Source of the DNA: Gemmatimonadaceae bacterium
GTDB lineage: Bacteria > Gemmatimonadota > Gemmatimonadetes > Gemmatimonadales > Gemmatimonadaceae
NCBI GenBank assembly: GCA_025450035.1
Contig: JANWIF010000014.1
Coordinates: 1 to 38,650 of the forward strand
DNA length: 38,650 nt
Direction: 5' to 3'
Below the pieces are notes generated by a model that was given only the letters and a program-made list of their open reading frames with translations, was not told the origin of the DNA and did not search any database. Of this stretch, positions 25,651 through 35,992 are shown piece by piece (within the stretch, counting starts at the first letter, position 1; each line of letters opens with the position of its first letter). Position numbers and translations under genes: made by a program.

Positions 25651-26634
25651 ATGGTGTACCGCATTGTGGTACCGTTAGATGGGTCGCCGGCGAGCGAGCA
25701 GGCGCTTCCGGTAGCGCTTGGCATAGCTCAGCGGGATCGAGCCGCAATCGAGCTCGTGCATGTGCACGAGTCGCTCCCGCCCTATCGAACACAAGGTGCA
25801 CCAACACTCGACCCGGGGCTGGATGATGAGCTGCGCAAGGGCGGCGAGAGATACCTCGAAGCGGTCGCGAGGCGGCTGCGTCAGAATACTGGCGTGGAGG
25901 CGCGGCACACTCTGCTCGACGGGCCAATTTCGGCGACGTTGGCCGAACATATCAAGACGCAGCGCGCCGACCTTGTGGTGATGACCACTCACGGCCGCAG
26001 TGGCCTGAGTCGCATGTGGCTGGGCAGTACCGCCGTCGACATGGTGCGGCGCTTGGAGTGCCCGGTGCTGCTTGTGCGACCGGACGAGTCAGCTAAGGCT
26101 ACTACTGCCCACGAGCCATCGCGCTCATTCCAGCGTACGCTGTTGCCGCTCGACGGTTCCCCTGCCGCTGAGGCCGCAATCGATCACGCGCTGGCGGTCG
26201 TTGGTGATGCCGGGGCGTTCGTGCTGCTGCACGTGATGTTGCCGCTGATGTATTTCGCGCCTGAACCGAGCAGCCTGGTGTATCCGGACGAGACGGAAAT
26301 GCAAACGGCGACCGAGGATTATCTCCAGCGGGTTGCTGCGCCGATGCGTGCGCGAGGTATGGATGTGGAAACGCACGTCGTTCGGCATCCGGTGCCGGCA
26401 AGAGCGATAGTAGACTTCGCGGAGTCGAGTGGCGTGGATCTTATCGCCATGGAGACGCACGGCCGCACCGGTGTGTCGCGGCTACTTATGGGCAGCGTGG
26501 CCGACAAGGTCGTGCGTTCCGCTCCGGTGCCCGTATTGGTGCATCGGCCGCCGTCGGAATCGAAGTCGGAACGCGGGGCCGCGATTGGTGAGCAGCCGGG
26601 CGAACTGGTGGAAAGCGGCGCGCCGCGCTCGTAA
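25651..26634 (+). CDS. Tandem universal stress protein (UspA family)
   Basis: 327 residues, two Usp domains (about 1-145 and 160-300). Each has the ATP-binding pattern G-x2-G-x9-G-S/T: GRSGLSRMWLGSTAVD and GRTGVSRLLMGSVADK, with DLVVMTTHG and DLIAMETHG before them. Tandem Usp proteins bind ATP and help cells survive starvation or oxidative stress. ATG 25651 has GGGAG 5 bases upstream, with a short A run just before it. Its stop lies inside the hairpin at 26630-26650 shared with the convergent peroxidase gene. Confidence 0.95.
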   Translation: MVYRIVVPLDGSPASEQALPVALGIAQRDRAAIELVHVHESLPPYRTQGAPTLDPGLDDELRKGGERYLEAVARRLRQNTGVEARHTLLDGPISATLAEHIKTQRADLVVMTTHGRSGLSRMWLGSTAVDMVRRLECPVLLVRPDESAKATTAHEPSRSFQRTLLPLDGSPAAEAAIDHALAVVGDAGAFVLLHVMLPLMYFAPEPSSLVYPDETEMQTATEDYLQRVAAPMRARGMDVETHVVRHPVPARAIVDFAESSGVDLIAMETHGRTGVSRLLMGSVADKVVRSAPVPVLVHRPPSESKSERGAAIGEQPGELVESGAPRS

Positions 26635-26650
26635 CCTGACCCGGGTTACG
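26630..26650. terminator. Short shared hairpin over two convergent stop codons
   Basis: CGTAACC (26630-26636) pairs with GGTTACG (26644-26650). The stem contains the stop codons of both usp and the convergent peroxidase gene. It is only 7 bp and partly forced by the two stops being mirror copies, so low confidence. Confidence 0.35.
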
Positions 26651-28046
26651 GGCGCGGCCGGGGCTGAGCGGACGATGGATGAGGATGGTCGACCGGGATG
26701 TGGCTGGGGACTCGGTCGGGGACGAGGTCTGACAGATCGCGAGCCGCGGGGTCGGTGAGCGCCTGCATGTAGGCCACCAGCTTGTCGACAACGTCCGGCG
26801 TGAGCACCACGCCGTTCAACAGGGTGTCGCGTTGGGCGAGGATCGTCGGCGCCGTGGGAAGCACGGTGCTCTGCAGCGCCGACTCGAGCTGTGACGGGTC
26901 ATAATTCAGGAGGGCTTGGTCCGACTGACTGTAGTGTTCGACGAAGCCGCGTAGCGTGGCGAAGGCTCCGTCGTGGCCATAGGGCGCGGTGAGCTCGACG
27001 TTGCGCAGGGGCGACGTGCGGAAGCGGTAGAGGTCCGTCGGGTCGCCGGTCACGTTCATGCGTCCGAAATCGTCGCGCGTTGACGGTCCATTGCCTTCGC
27101 CTGGTCCGAATTGGGCCACTGCGACGTCGTGGAACTGGTCGTCGCTGAACGTGGCGCCGGTGTGACAGATCGAACACTTGATGGTGAGAAACGTGCGTGC
27201 GCCGTCGAGTTGCTGGGGCGACATCGCTCGGTCGTTTCCGTCGAGGAACCGGTCCCACGGCGAGTTGGTGAAAGTGAGTTTGGACACGAAGAACCCCGCC
27301 ATCGCGTTTGACGCATACGCGAAGGTCATGTCCTTGAAGCGCGTGCCGGGGTAGGCCTCCCTGAACATCTCGCGATACTTCGGGATCTTGCCGAGTCGCC
27401 GCATGAGCGCCGCCCAGATCGCTGTGTTGTCGTTGTCCGGGATCGCGGCGAGCTCGTTTCCCGGTCCCCGCATCTCGGCGCGCGCGGTCACCGGAAACAT
27501 TCCTTGGGCCGACAGCGGGCCGAACTCGAACACGCGCGTCATCGCGGGCGTGACCTGTCGGCCGGCAGGTGTTTGGAAGTGTCCGTGTTCCCCGATCTCG
27601 ACCCGTCCATCCCAGAACAGATGCCGCATTGTGCCGAGGTTGAACAGGGGCGGCGCGTTGCGGGCAATGAAAGGCCCGGTGCGATTGGTGCCTAACCCAA
27701 CTCCTCCGACCCCGACAGCGAGACTATTTCCATCGCCGGTTTCGAACGCGGGCAAGTGGCACGTGGTGCAGGCGATGTCGCGGTTCCCGCTCAGGATTTT
27801 GTCGAACGCCAGCGCCTGGCCGAGGCGCACGAGGGCGGGTCGCACGCGTGGCGACCGGGGGAAGGCGACGATGCCGCGTTGGGCGGCGAGCTGGCGGATG
27901 AAACGCGGCGACGAACTGTCGATGACCGACGTGTTGCGGTTGGCGGCGATCGCCGGGGAGGTCACGGCCGTCGGCTGCTCGGAGCATGCGGAGAGGGCAA
28001 GGGCAGCGGTCGCCGCCACAACAGTCGAAACGGTTCTGCGATGCAT
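26646..28046 (-). CDS. Di-heme cytochrome c peroxidase/MauG-family lipoprotein
   Basis: 466 residues. A lipoprotein signal with lipobox LALSAC puts Cys21 as the lipidated residue. Two heme c sites are present: C93-T-T-C96-H97 and C291-S-I-C294-H295, with conserved surroundings (ILSGNRDIACTTCHLPAFE; FLTIKCSICHTGATFSD) and a late YGHDGAFATLRGFVEHY motif. The protein should be a periplasmic enzyme that reduces hydrogen peroxide or oxidises a partner like MauG. The N-terminal region differs from typical CcpA. ATG 28046; convergent with usp, divergent from the kinase. A GTTAGGC motif at 27690 encodes Leu-Gly. Confidence 0.93.
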   Translation of the reverse strand: MHRRTVSTVVAATAALALSACSEQPTAVTSPAIAANRNTSVIDSSSPRFIRQLAAQRGIVAFPRSPRVRPALVRLGQALAFDKILSGNRDIACTTCHLPAFETGDGNSLAVGVGGVGLGTNRTGPFIARNAPPLFNLGTMRHLFWDGRVEIGEHGHFQTPAGRQVTPAMTRVFEFGPLSAQGMFPVTARAEMRGPGNELAAIPDNDNTAIWAALMRRLGKIPKYREMFREAYPGTRFKDMTFAYASNAMAGFFVSKLTFTNSPWDRFLDGNDRAMSPQQLDGARTFLTIKCSICHTGATFSDDQFHDVAVAQFGPGEGNGPSTRDDFGRMNVTGDPTDLYRFRTSPLRNVELTAPYGHDGAFATLRGFVEHYSQSDQALLNYDPSQLESALQSTVLPTAPTILAQRDTLLNGVVLTPDVVDKLVAYMQALTDPAARDLSDLVPDRVPSHIPVDHPHPSSAQPRPRP

Positions 28047-28195
28047 AGCGTCCTCGATGGAGTTCAGGCGCTGGTCCGGCCGCCGGGCCGCGCACAGTGC
28101 CGCCTACATGTGTGATCGCAAACACGGGGGGAAACCCGACACGGCGTACCGGGTGCTGGCACGAATGGGCTGACCGCCCTATGCTGGGGGCTTCC

Positions 28196-28204
28196 GGGGG
28201 GGGG
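28196..28204. repeat. 9-G tract at the kinase ribosome-binding region
   Basis: Nine consecutive G ending 5 bases before the favoured ATG 28210 of the kinase gene. Length change would alter ribosome-binding spacing without touching the coding frame. Confidence 0.7.
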
Positions 28205-28209
28205 TGCGT

Positions 28210-30840
<2,631 letters not shown>

Positions 30841-30846
30841 CGCCCT

Positions 30847-30864
30847 GCGCCTAACGTTAGGCGC
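30847..30864. terminator. 18-bp perfect palindrome made of two GTTAGGC motifs
   Basis: GCGCCTAACGTTAGGCGC is its own reverse complement. It joins two copies of the window-wide 7-mer head to head between the convergent kinase and sigma genes, and its TTA is the sigma gene's TAA stop. With no loop it is a poor classical hairpin, but in related signals (Neisseria/Pasteurellaceae uptake sequences) paired inverted copies lie at terminators. Confidence 0.55.
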
Positions 30865-31438
30865 TTGCGGTCTGATCCTCGTCGAGCAGGGTCCGGTGGA
30901 GGAGCAGACGGGCCTTTCGCCAGTCGCGCTGCACCGTACGCTCGGAGACGCCGCGGAACCCGGCGATCTCGGCGAACGAGAAGCCGCAGAAGAAGTGCAG
31001 GTCCACCAGTTCGGACAGCGCCGGCTCCAGCATGGTCAACTCATCGAGCGCATCGCCCAGCCGTGTCAACTCGTGCGCCGTCTGCGTCGCCACCGCCGAC
31101 GGTGTCTCGTCGCCGGCAAGCGTGATCTCCAACTGCCGCCCGCGCTTCTTCGCGCGCCGCCGGCGGGCGTAATCGATGACCAGCCCGCGCATGGCGCGCG
31201 ACGCGTACGCCAGAAACCGGGACTGGTTGACGAACGAGACATCATCACGGCCGGAAATGTTCAGATACGCTTCGTGCAGCAACGTCGTCGCGCCGAGCGT
31301 GAGCGAGGCATGCGCGCGCCGTAAATGGTGCTCGGCGAGCCGGTGCAGCTCCTGGTACAGCATTCCGAAGAGCGCATCGGCCGCGTCGCCATCCGCCTCA
31401 TCGGCGCGGCGAATGAGCGCCTCGAGATCGCGATCCAC
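30857..31438 (-). CDS. ECF-type sigma factor (TIGR02999-like)
   Basis: 193 residues from GTG 31438, 16 bp after the stop of the LVIVD-protein gene, so probably cotranscribed with it. Region 2 reads LYQELHRLAEHHLRRA and TLLHEAYLNISG, then FLAYASRAMRGLVIDYARRRRAKKRG; region 4 reads LSELVDLHFFCGFSFAEIAGF and SERTVQRDWRKARLLLHRTL. This layout matches the TIGR02999 sigma group often found with Ser/Thr kinases, and a kinase lies opposite here. No anti-sigma gene is adjacent, suggesting control by phosphorylation (inference). The stop is GCC TAA inside the GTTAGGC palindrome. Confidence 0.88.
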   Translation of the reverse strand: MDRDLEALIRRADEADGDAADALFGMLYQELHRLAEHHLRRAHASLTLGATTLLHEAYLNISGRDDVSFVNQSRFLAYASRAMRGLVIDYARRRRAKKRGRQLEITLAGDETPSAVATQTAHELTRLGDALDELTMLEPALSELVDLHFFCGFSFAEIAGFRGVSERTVQRDWRKARLLLHRTLLDEDQTASA

Positions 31439-31454
31439 GTCTGCTCTGCTCTGA

Positions 31455-33251
31455 TCAGGGCGCGGTGCTGGCGAGGTCTCGCACGGTCGAGGCCAGTGTG
31501 CGCACGCGCATGGCGTCGGTGGACAACCGGGCGTCGCGATCCAGAAGGGTCGCAACCTCATGAAGTGCGTCGTGCCGCTTCCTGCCCGCCAGCCCTTCGG
31601 CGCGAGCGAGATCCGTCGCTACGCCCGACGCCTGATTCTTGTCGAGGCCGTTGTCACGGACCAGTTGGTCCAGGTAGGCGCGTGCGAGCACGAAGGTCGC
31701 TGGCCAGACGATCTTCTGCTGGTTCTGCGGGTTGAGCACGTCGACCGTCACCGATTTTGCCGCGTCGATCTCGTTCTGGGTGAGGTATTCGCTGGGCGCG
31801 AGATCGAACACGTCGAGGCCGCGGCCGATCTCCGACGCGACGATGTGACCATTGTACCAGTACGCGGACCAGTACCCGCCGAGCACCAGCTTGGTGGAGT
31901 CCATTGGTCCGCGGTCGAAGAAGGCAATCTCCTTCGGGTGGGTCGGATCGGCGAAATCGAACACCGAGATCCCACCCTGATACCAGGCCTGCACCATGAT
32001 GTCGCGATCGGGCACGGGGATGAGCGAGCCGTTGTGGGCGACGCAGTTTTCCAGATCGGTCTGCGTGGCGGGCAATTTGTAGTATCCCGCCAACCGCAGC
32101 GCGTTGCCCGCGCGGGTGAAGATGGCGTCGGCTCCCCAATTGGCGGGATCGCTCGCCCGACAGTGCGGCGCGACACCACCGCCCCATTCGTCGGTGAACA
32201 GCACCTTGCTGCCGTCGTTGCTGAAGGTTGCCGAATGCCAATAGGCGAAGTTCGGGTCGACCACTTGGGCAACGCGCTTCGGGTTTGCCGGATCACGAAT
32301 GTCGAGCAGGATACCGTTGCCCGAGCACGCGCCCGCGGCCAACCCGATCGCCGCGTAGGCGGTGATGTCGTGGCACATATTCGTCTGCTCGGTATTCTGC
32401 GTGCCCGGTCCGTGGTCGCCACCTTTCCAGAGGCTGGCGATCCGGCCGGCGGAGTCGGCGAAGATGCGCGGGTCGGCGACGATCCTGGCGTTCTGCGGCG
32501 CGGCCAGCGGGACGCGAATCACATCGATGCGAAAGTACGAGCTATTCACGGAGTCAGTGACCGATGGTCCCGAGCACCCGGCCAGCTCGTTAGGCGAACG
32601 CGCCGGGCTGGTACCGGACACGTAGATGTAGATGTCGTTCGTGTCCTTGGGATCGGTGATCAGGGTGTTGGTGTGCGAACCGCGGCAGGTCTGCACGGCG
32701 GCGACCTGTTTGGGGTGGCCGATGTCCGTGATGTCGAAGATGCGCACGCCGCGAAAGCGCTCGGCACTCACCGTGTCGGGCACGCCTTGGGTGCCGCAGT
32801 CGATCCGAGCATCGGTCTCTTCCACCGATACGAACAGCAGGTTGTGGTAGACCGAAACATCGCCCTGGCCGCCGGGGCACACGAAGGCCGTGCGGAGCGT
32901 GGGGCTACTGGGCTTCGAGATGTCCCACACCTGGAAGCCGTGGAAGTTGCCTTGGAAGACGAAGTTGCCCTGGAACGCGAGGTCGGAGTTTATCAGGCCG
33001 AAGTCGCCGGGATTCTGTGCATCGACGAAGCCTTCCGGCCGTGGCACGTGAGCCGTAAGGCGGAGATTCCGGATCGCTTGTTTGGCGTCCATCCAACCGG
33101 CGCCGAGTCCAACGCGCGGGTCGGCCGCGGTATCCGATTGGGCGCGTGCCGATGCGGCGGCGGCGCTCAAGACGGTGGCGACAAGCAACAGTCTGGTGAG
33201 CGCGGGTCCTTGAAGCGTGTGCTGGTGCGTGGTGGTGAGTCGAAAGCGCAT
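31455..33251 (-). CDS. Secreted LVIVD-repeat protein
   Basis: 598 residues. Signal peptide about 16-38 (TRLLLVATVLSAAAASARAQ). A beta-propeller-like body carries LVIVD-type repeats: FQVWDISKPSSPTL, VRIFDITDIGHPKQV, LLDIRDPANPKRVAQV, ISVFDFADPTHPKEI and GLDVFDLAPSEYL. Such repeats are predicted propeller blades of secreted or surface proteins; the biochemical role is unknown. A C-terminal 100-residue helical extension follows. Cysteines are frequent for a secreted protein. First gene of the unit with the sigma gene. GTTAGGC motif at 32589 (Pro-Asn on the opposite frame). Confidence 0.88.
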   Translation of the reverse strand: MRFRLTTTHQHTLQGPALTRLLLVATVLSAAAASARAQSDTAADPRVGLGAGWMDAKQAIRNLRLTAHVPRPEGFVDAQNPGDFGLINSDLAFQGNFVFQGNFHGFQVWDISKPSSPTLRTAFVCPGGQGDVSVYHNLLFVSVEETDARIDCGTQGVPDTVSAERFRGVRIFDITDIGHPKQVAAVQTCRGSHTNTLITDPKDTNDIYIYVSGTSPARSPNELAGCSGPSVTDSVNSSYFRIDVIRVPLAAPQNARIVADPRIFADSAGRIASLWKGGDHGPGTQNTEQTNMCHDITAYAAIGLAAGACSGNGILLDIRDPANPKRVAQVVDPNFAYWHSATFSNDGSKVLFTDEWGGGVAPHCRASDPANWGADAIFTRAGNALRLAGYYKLPATQTDLENCVAHNGSLIPVPDRDIMVQAWYQGGISVFDFADPTHPKEIAFFDRGPMDSTKLVLGGYWSAYWYNGHIVASEIGRGLDVFDLAPSEYLTQNEIDAAKSVTVDVLNPQNQQKIVWPATFVLARAYLDQLVRDNGLDKNQASGVATDLARAEGLAGRKRHDALHEVATLLDRDARLSTDAMRVRTLASTVRDLASTAP

Positions 33252-33573
33252 GACGGTGGGTGAAAGAGAACGCGGTGAAGGACGACGGAGAGGTCGAGGG
33301 AGTCTCGATCGATAGATCGAAACCTGTGCTGCCGCGACTGTCCCACCGGCGCCAAGCTCACAAATTCCTCTCTGTCAGTCGGATGGTTCAATGGGCAACG
33401 TACCGCGTGCGCGGTGTGTTCGGAATGTGTGGCGGCGGGTCACGGATTTTCCGTGAGGCATGGACAGGAAGCACAAAACACTACAAGATGAGTCCGGCAC
33501 AAATGGGCCCAATTTGACAGCGGTCCGGATGTCGTCGGTGCTGCTGCTCCTCACCCACGCGACGGGAGGTCTC
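33252..33573. other. Intergenic region between divergent LVIVD and lipoprotein genes
   Basis: About 320 bp, less GC-rich than its surroundings near 33460-33530. TCGATC (33305-33310) and GATCGA (33315-33320) form an inverted repeat with a 4-base GATA spacer, a candidate operator. TTGACA occurs at 33514-33519, but no fitting -10 follows. No gene supported; an open frame from ATG 33460 exists only as an unneeded upstream extension. Confidence 0.4.
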
Positions 33574-34074
33574 ATGCACCAGTTAACGCTCGGAGCAGTG
33601 GCGACGGCGCTGATCGTGACCGGCGGAGGATGCGCCCGCCACTCTTCGAAGGCGGGAAGCGGACCGAAGCAAGCAGCATATTGGGTGGGCACCATTCAGC
33701 CGTTCCGACAGAGAACGGGAGCTGTCGCTCCAGCCACGGAGCCGCTCTTTTACCAGGGCAACGTAACCATGGTGAATTCCGGGTCGGGAATGAGCCGCAC
33801 GACCATTCACATTCGGATGAGCACGCCGGAAAATGGTGGAAGCATCTCCTGGGTCCTGGCCAGTGGGCGGTGCGGGAATCTGATGTCGCCGGTGCTCCCG
33901 ATCACAGCGTTCGATCCACTCGATGTTGGCGGGAGCGGCAGCGTGGATGCGACCGCCGAAATCCCGTTCGAGTTCCCGACCGAGGGCATGTTCCACATCG
34001 ACATCTTTGTGGGCCACACGGCACGACTCACCGAGGTCATCGCGTGTGCGAATCTCGCACTGAAGGGCGCGTAG
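33574..34074 (+). CDS. Small lipoprotein, unknown function
   Basis: 166 residues from ATG 33574, with GGGAGG 4 bases upstream. The N-terminus (LTLGAVATALIVTGGGC) is a lipoprotein-like signal with a less than ideal lipobox. The mature part is beta-rich with two cysteines (GRCGN and VIACAN) and an overall pattern (MSPVLPITAFDPL, FHIDIFVGH, final IACANLAL) reminiscent of CHRD/Cu-Zn SOD-like sandwich domains, but I cannot assign it. A strong hairpin follows the stop. Confidence 0.65.
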   Translation: MHQLTLGAVATALIVTGGGCARHSSKAGSGPKQAAYWVGTIQPFRQRTGAVAPATEPLFYQGNVTMVNSGSGMSRTTIHIRMSTPENGGSISWVLASGRCGNLMSPVLPITAFDPLDVGGSGSVDATAEIPFEFPTEGMFHIDIFVGHTARLTEVIACANLALKGA

Positions 34075-34110
34075 CGAACCACAATACACCACAATACACA
34101 ATACAGCGAA

Positions 34111-34150
34111 GAAACCGGCCCCGTGGCGAGTCTGCCACGGGGCCGGTTTC
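34111..34150. terminator. Strong bidirectional hairpin terminator
   Basis: A perfect 17-bp stem (34111-34127 with 34134-34150, ends GAAACC/GGTTTC, core GGCCCCGTGGC) and a 6-base loop, between the lipoprotein and SusD stops. T-rich sequence follows the stem on the minus strand. Three short direct repeats of ACAATACAC lie just before it (34080-34104). Confidence 0.85.
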
Positions 34151-34172
34151 GCAATGCGCCATCGCGTGAGTC

Positions 34173-35657
34173 TTACTTGTCCGGATACACCGGGTTGGGT
34201 GGTGCACCACCGAAGGTGTAGATCGCGAGCCGATCGATCTCCAATTCCTTGGCCGGCACCGGAAGGTGCCGCGGCGTGCCTTGCTGCAACCCGTCAATGC
34301 GCCGTCGATTGAACCACTGCAGTCCGCCGCCTGTCACGAGTAGCTCCACGTCCTGCTCATACTGGATGGCCGCGAGTAACGCGTCCGTGTTGGCGGCCAC
34401 CGGTGGCAGCTGGCCGCGGCCCACGCGGGTCTTGTTGACGAGCGTGGCCGCCAGGTTGAGGTCTCCACCGGTGCGCGTGAGCGCCTCGGCCCAGAGCAGA
34501 TCGTTCTCGGCCGCGAGGACTAACGGGGCGATACCGGTGAACACGCCGGTGACCCACGTAACATCGACGTACCTGGTGTGGACCCAATTGCTGAAATGCC
34601 ATGCCCCGCGGGCGCAGGCGAAGGGAATACTCGCCACGTACGCGAAGTCGGTTGTGAAGCGATGGTCGGGCGACGACAAGTCGTTAGGAATGGAGGAGCA
34701 TGTGGTGTACTCCGCCGGGAGGTTCGGATTCATCTCGTGCATGACGCGCATGCTCACACGGTTCCACGGGTCATAGTCCCCGTACGCTTTGTATCCGTCC
34801 CACCACAGCGTCCCGCCGTCCTCTTGAATCGCGAAATCGAACGGGGTTCCGGAACTGATACCATTCTGAGCGTGGCTCAACACGCTGGCCCAGTTCGCGG
34901 CGGTGTTCTCGGCGCCGTCGCGCGGAGTGTAGGCTAGAATGCGGGCCGCCATGGTGTTGGCGAGTTTGCCGAGGTTCGCGGCCGTGAGGTCGATGCCAGC
35001 GATGGGGAGTACACTCGCCGGCAAGGTCCACGTCTTCCCTTGGGTCAAGGCGATCACGGCGTCGAGTTTTGCCACCGCTGCTGCGGCGACGTCGGGGTAC
35101 TTCTTGATATCGGCAACGGGCACCGGCAGGGTGGACGTTTCGTCGACAATGAACCCTTGATCGAAGATCAGCGCGACGTTTCCGAGCGCGAGCCCCTGGG
35201 TGAACATCGCGAGCGCCTTGTAGGACTCGGTCGTGGCCGCATCGTCGATTACGATACCGCCGGCAATGGCCGTGAGGGCATCGTTGGCCTCACCGAGCGC
35301 CGTGTAGTTCGCATACCACGGGTCCTGCGCCATCGCGGTGTAGTCACCGCCCGTGGTGTTGTTTGGATAGGCGATACGCGGTTCCGCCGAGCTCAGATTC
35401 ATGCCGAAGTTGTTGTAGCTCGACGTCAGTGCATCCGCCATCATGGCGAGCGCCTGGGACGGATTCATCTCCTGACTGGCGTCCTGCCAGGTCTGGATCG
35501 AGCTTGCCGCCAACGCCGCCACGTCACTGGGCGTGGAGACGGCGTTCTTGGTATTCGGTTGATTGGTGTTCGGTATGACGAGGTCCTGATTACACGCTGC
35601 CAGCGCCAGGATGACCGCACCGGCTGCCAGCAGTGTCCTCGAGTGCAAGAATCGCAT
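34173..35657 (-). CDS. SusD/RagB-family outer-membrane lipoprotein
   Basis: 494 residues. The lipoprotein signal ends in LALAAC (lipidated Cys about 21) and the mature part starts NQDLVIPNTNQPN, the usual SusD entry. The TPR-like helical body and C-terminal region (ENDLLWAEALTR, NKTRVGRGQLPP, IQYEQDVELLVTGGGLQWFNRRR) match SusD/RagB/SusD-like proteins that bind a polymer or peptide at the surface for a partner SusC pore. ATG 35657 is chosen because it directly precedes the lipoprotein signal; the frame runs open upstream to 35813, over the SusC stub. The receptor partner upstream is only a stub, so this gene may have lost its transporter or the assembly may be broken. Confidence 0.9.
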   Translation of the reverse strand: MRFLHSRTLLAAGAVILALAACNQDLVIPNTNQPNTKNAVSTPSDVAALAASSIQTWQDASQEMNPSQALAMMADALTSSYNNFGMNLSSAEPRIAYPNNTTGGDYTAMAQDPWYANYTALGEANDALTAIAGGIVIDDAATTESYKALAMFTQGLALGNVALIFDQGFIVDETSTLPVPVADIKKYPDVAAAAVAKLDAVIALTQGKTWTLPASVLPIAGIDLTAANLGKLANTMAARILAYTPRDGAENTAANWASVLSHAQNGISSGTPFDFAIQEDGGTLWWDGYKAYGDYDPWNRVSMRVMHEMNPNLPAEYTTCSSIPNDLSSPDHRFTTDFAYVASIPFACARGAWHFSNWVHTRYVDVTWVTGVFTGIAPLVLAAENDLLWAEALTRTGGDLNLAATLVNKTRVGRGQLPPVAANTDALLAAIQYEQDVELLVTGGGLQWFNRRRIDGLQQGTPRHLPVPAKELEIDRLAIYTFGGAPPNPVYPDK

Positions 35658-35689
35658 GGGTGATTCGCTCCGATGTCGTATGGACACGG

Positions 35690-35985
35690 TCAGAAGCCGA
35701 GTTCGATTTGACCTGAGAACGTGCGGAATGCCGGATACCGGAAGCCGTCGATGCGGAAGTTGGCATCGCCACCCGATCCCGCTTCGGGATCGAAACCGCT
35801 GTATTTGGTCCACGTCTTCAGATTGCGGCCGATGACCGCGACTTTGAGGCTTCGGATCCAGCGGTCTAGTCCGAGGCTATGGATCATCGAGTTGGAGAGC
35901 TGGTAGTTCACGGAGAGCTCGCGCAGTTTCACGAAGTCGCCGTTCTCGACGAAGTAGCTGTTCGGGTTCAGGACGTTGTGGCGCG
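35690..35985 (-). pseudogene. C-terminal stub of a SusC/RagA TonB-dependent receptor
   Basis: About 95 residues ending in a receptor-like beta-strand with terminal Phe (TFSGQIELGF). The features are those of SusC C-termini: SYFVENGDFVKLRELSVNY, then IGRNLKTWTKYSGFDPEAG and IDGFRYPAFRTFSG. The gene normally spans about 1000 residues and lies just upstream of susD, as here (32 bp). Everything N-terminal is missing; family similarity ends near 35985, where an unrelated gene remnant on the other strand begins. Confidence 0.8.
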
Positions 35986-35992
35986 GGTGGGG

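Noticed and set aside
25725-25746. tRNA-like stretch (TAGCTCAGCGGGA with GCTC/GAGC pairing)
   Set aside because: It is inside the Usp coding frame, and no acceptor stem, anticodon arm or TPsiC loop could be found around it.
31560-33263. 567-codon plus-strand frame opposite the LVIVD gene
   Set aside because: Entirely antisense to a well-supported secreted protein; composition and absence of motifs mark it as a shadow frame.
33514-33519. TTGACA as a -35 box for the small lipoprotein
   Set aside because: No -10-like sequence at 16-18 bases; the G+C background makes an isolated match uninformative.
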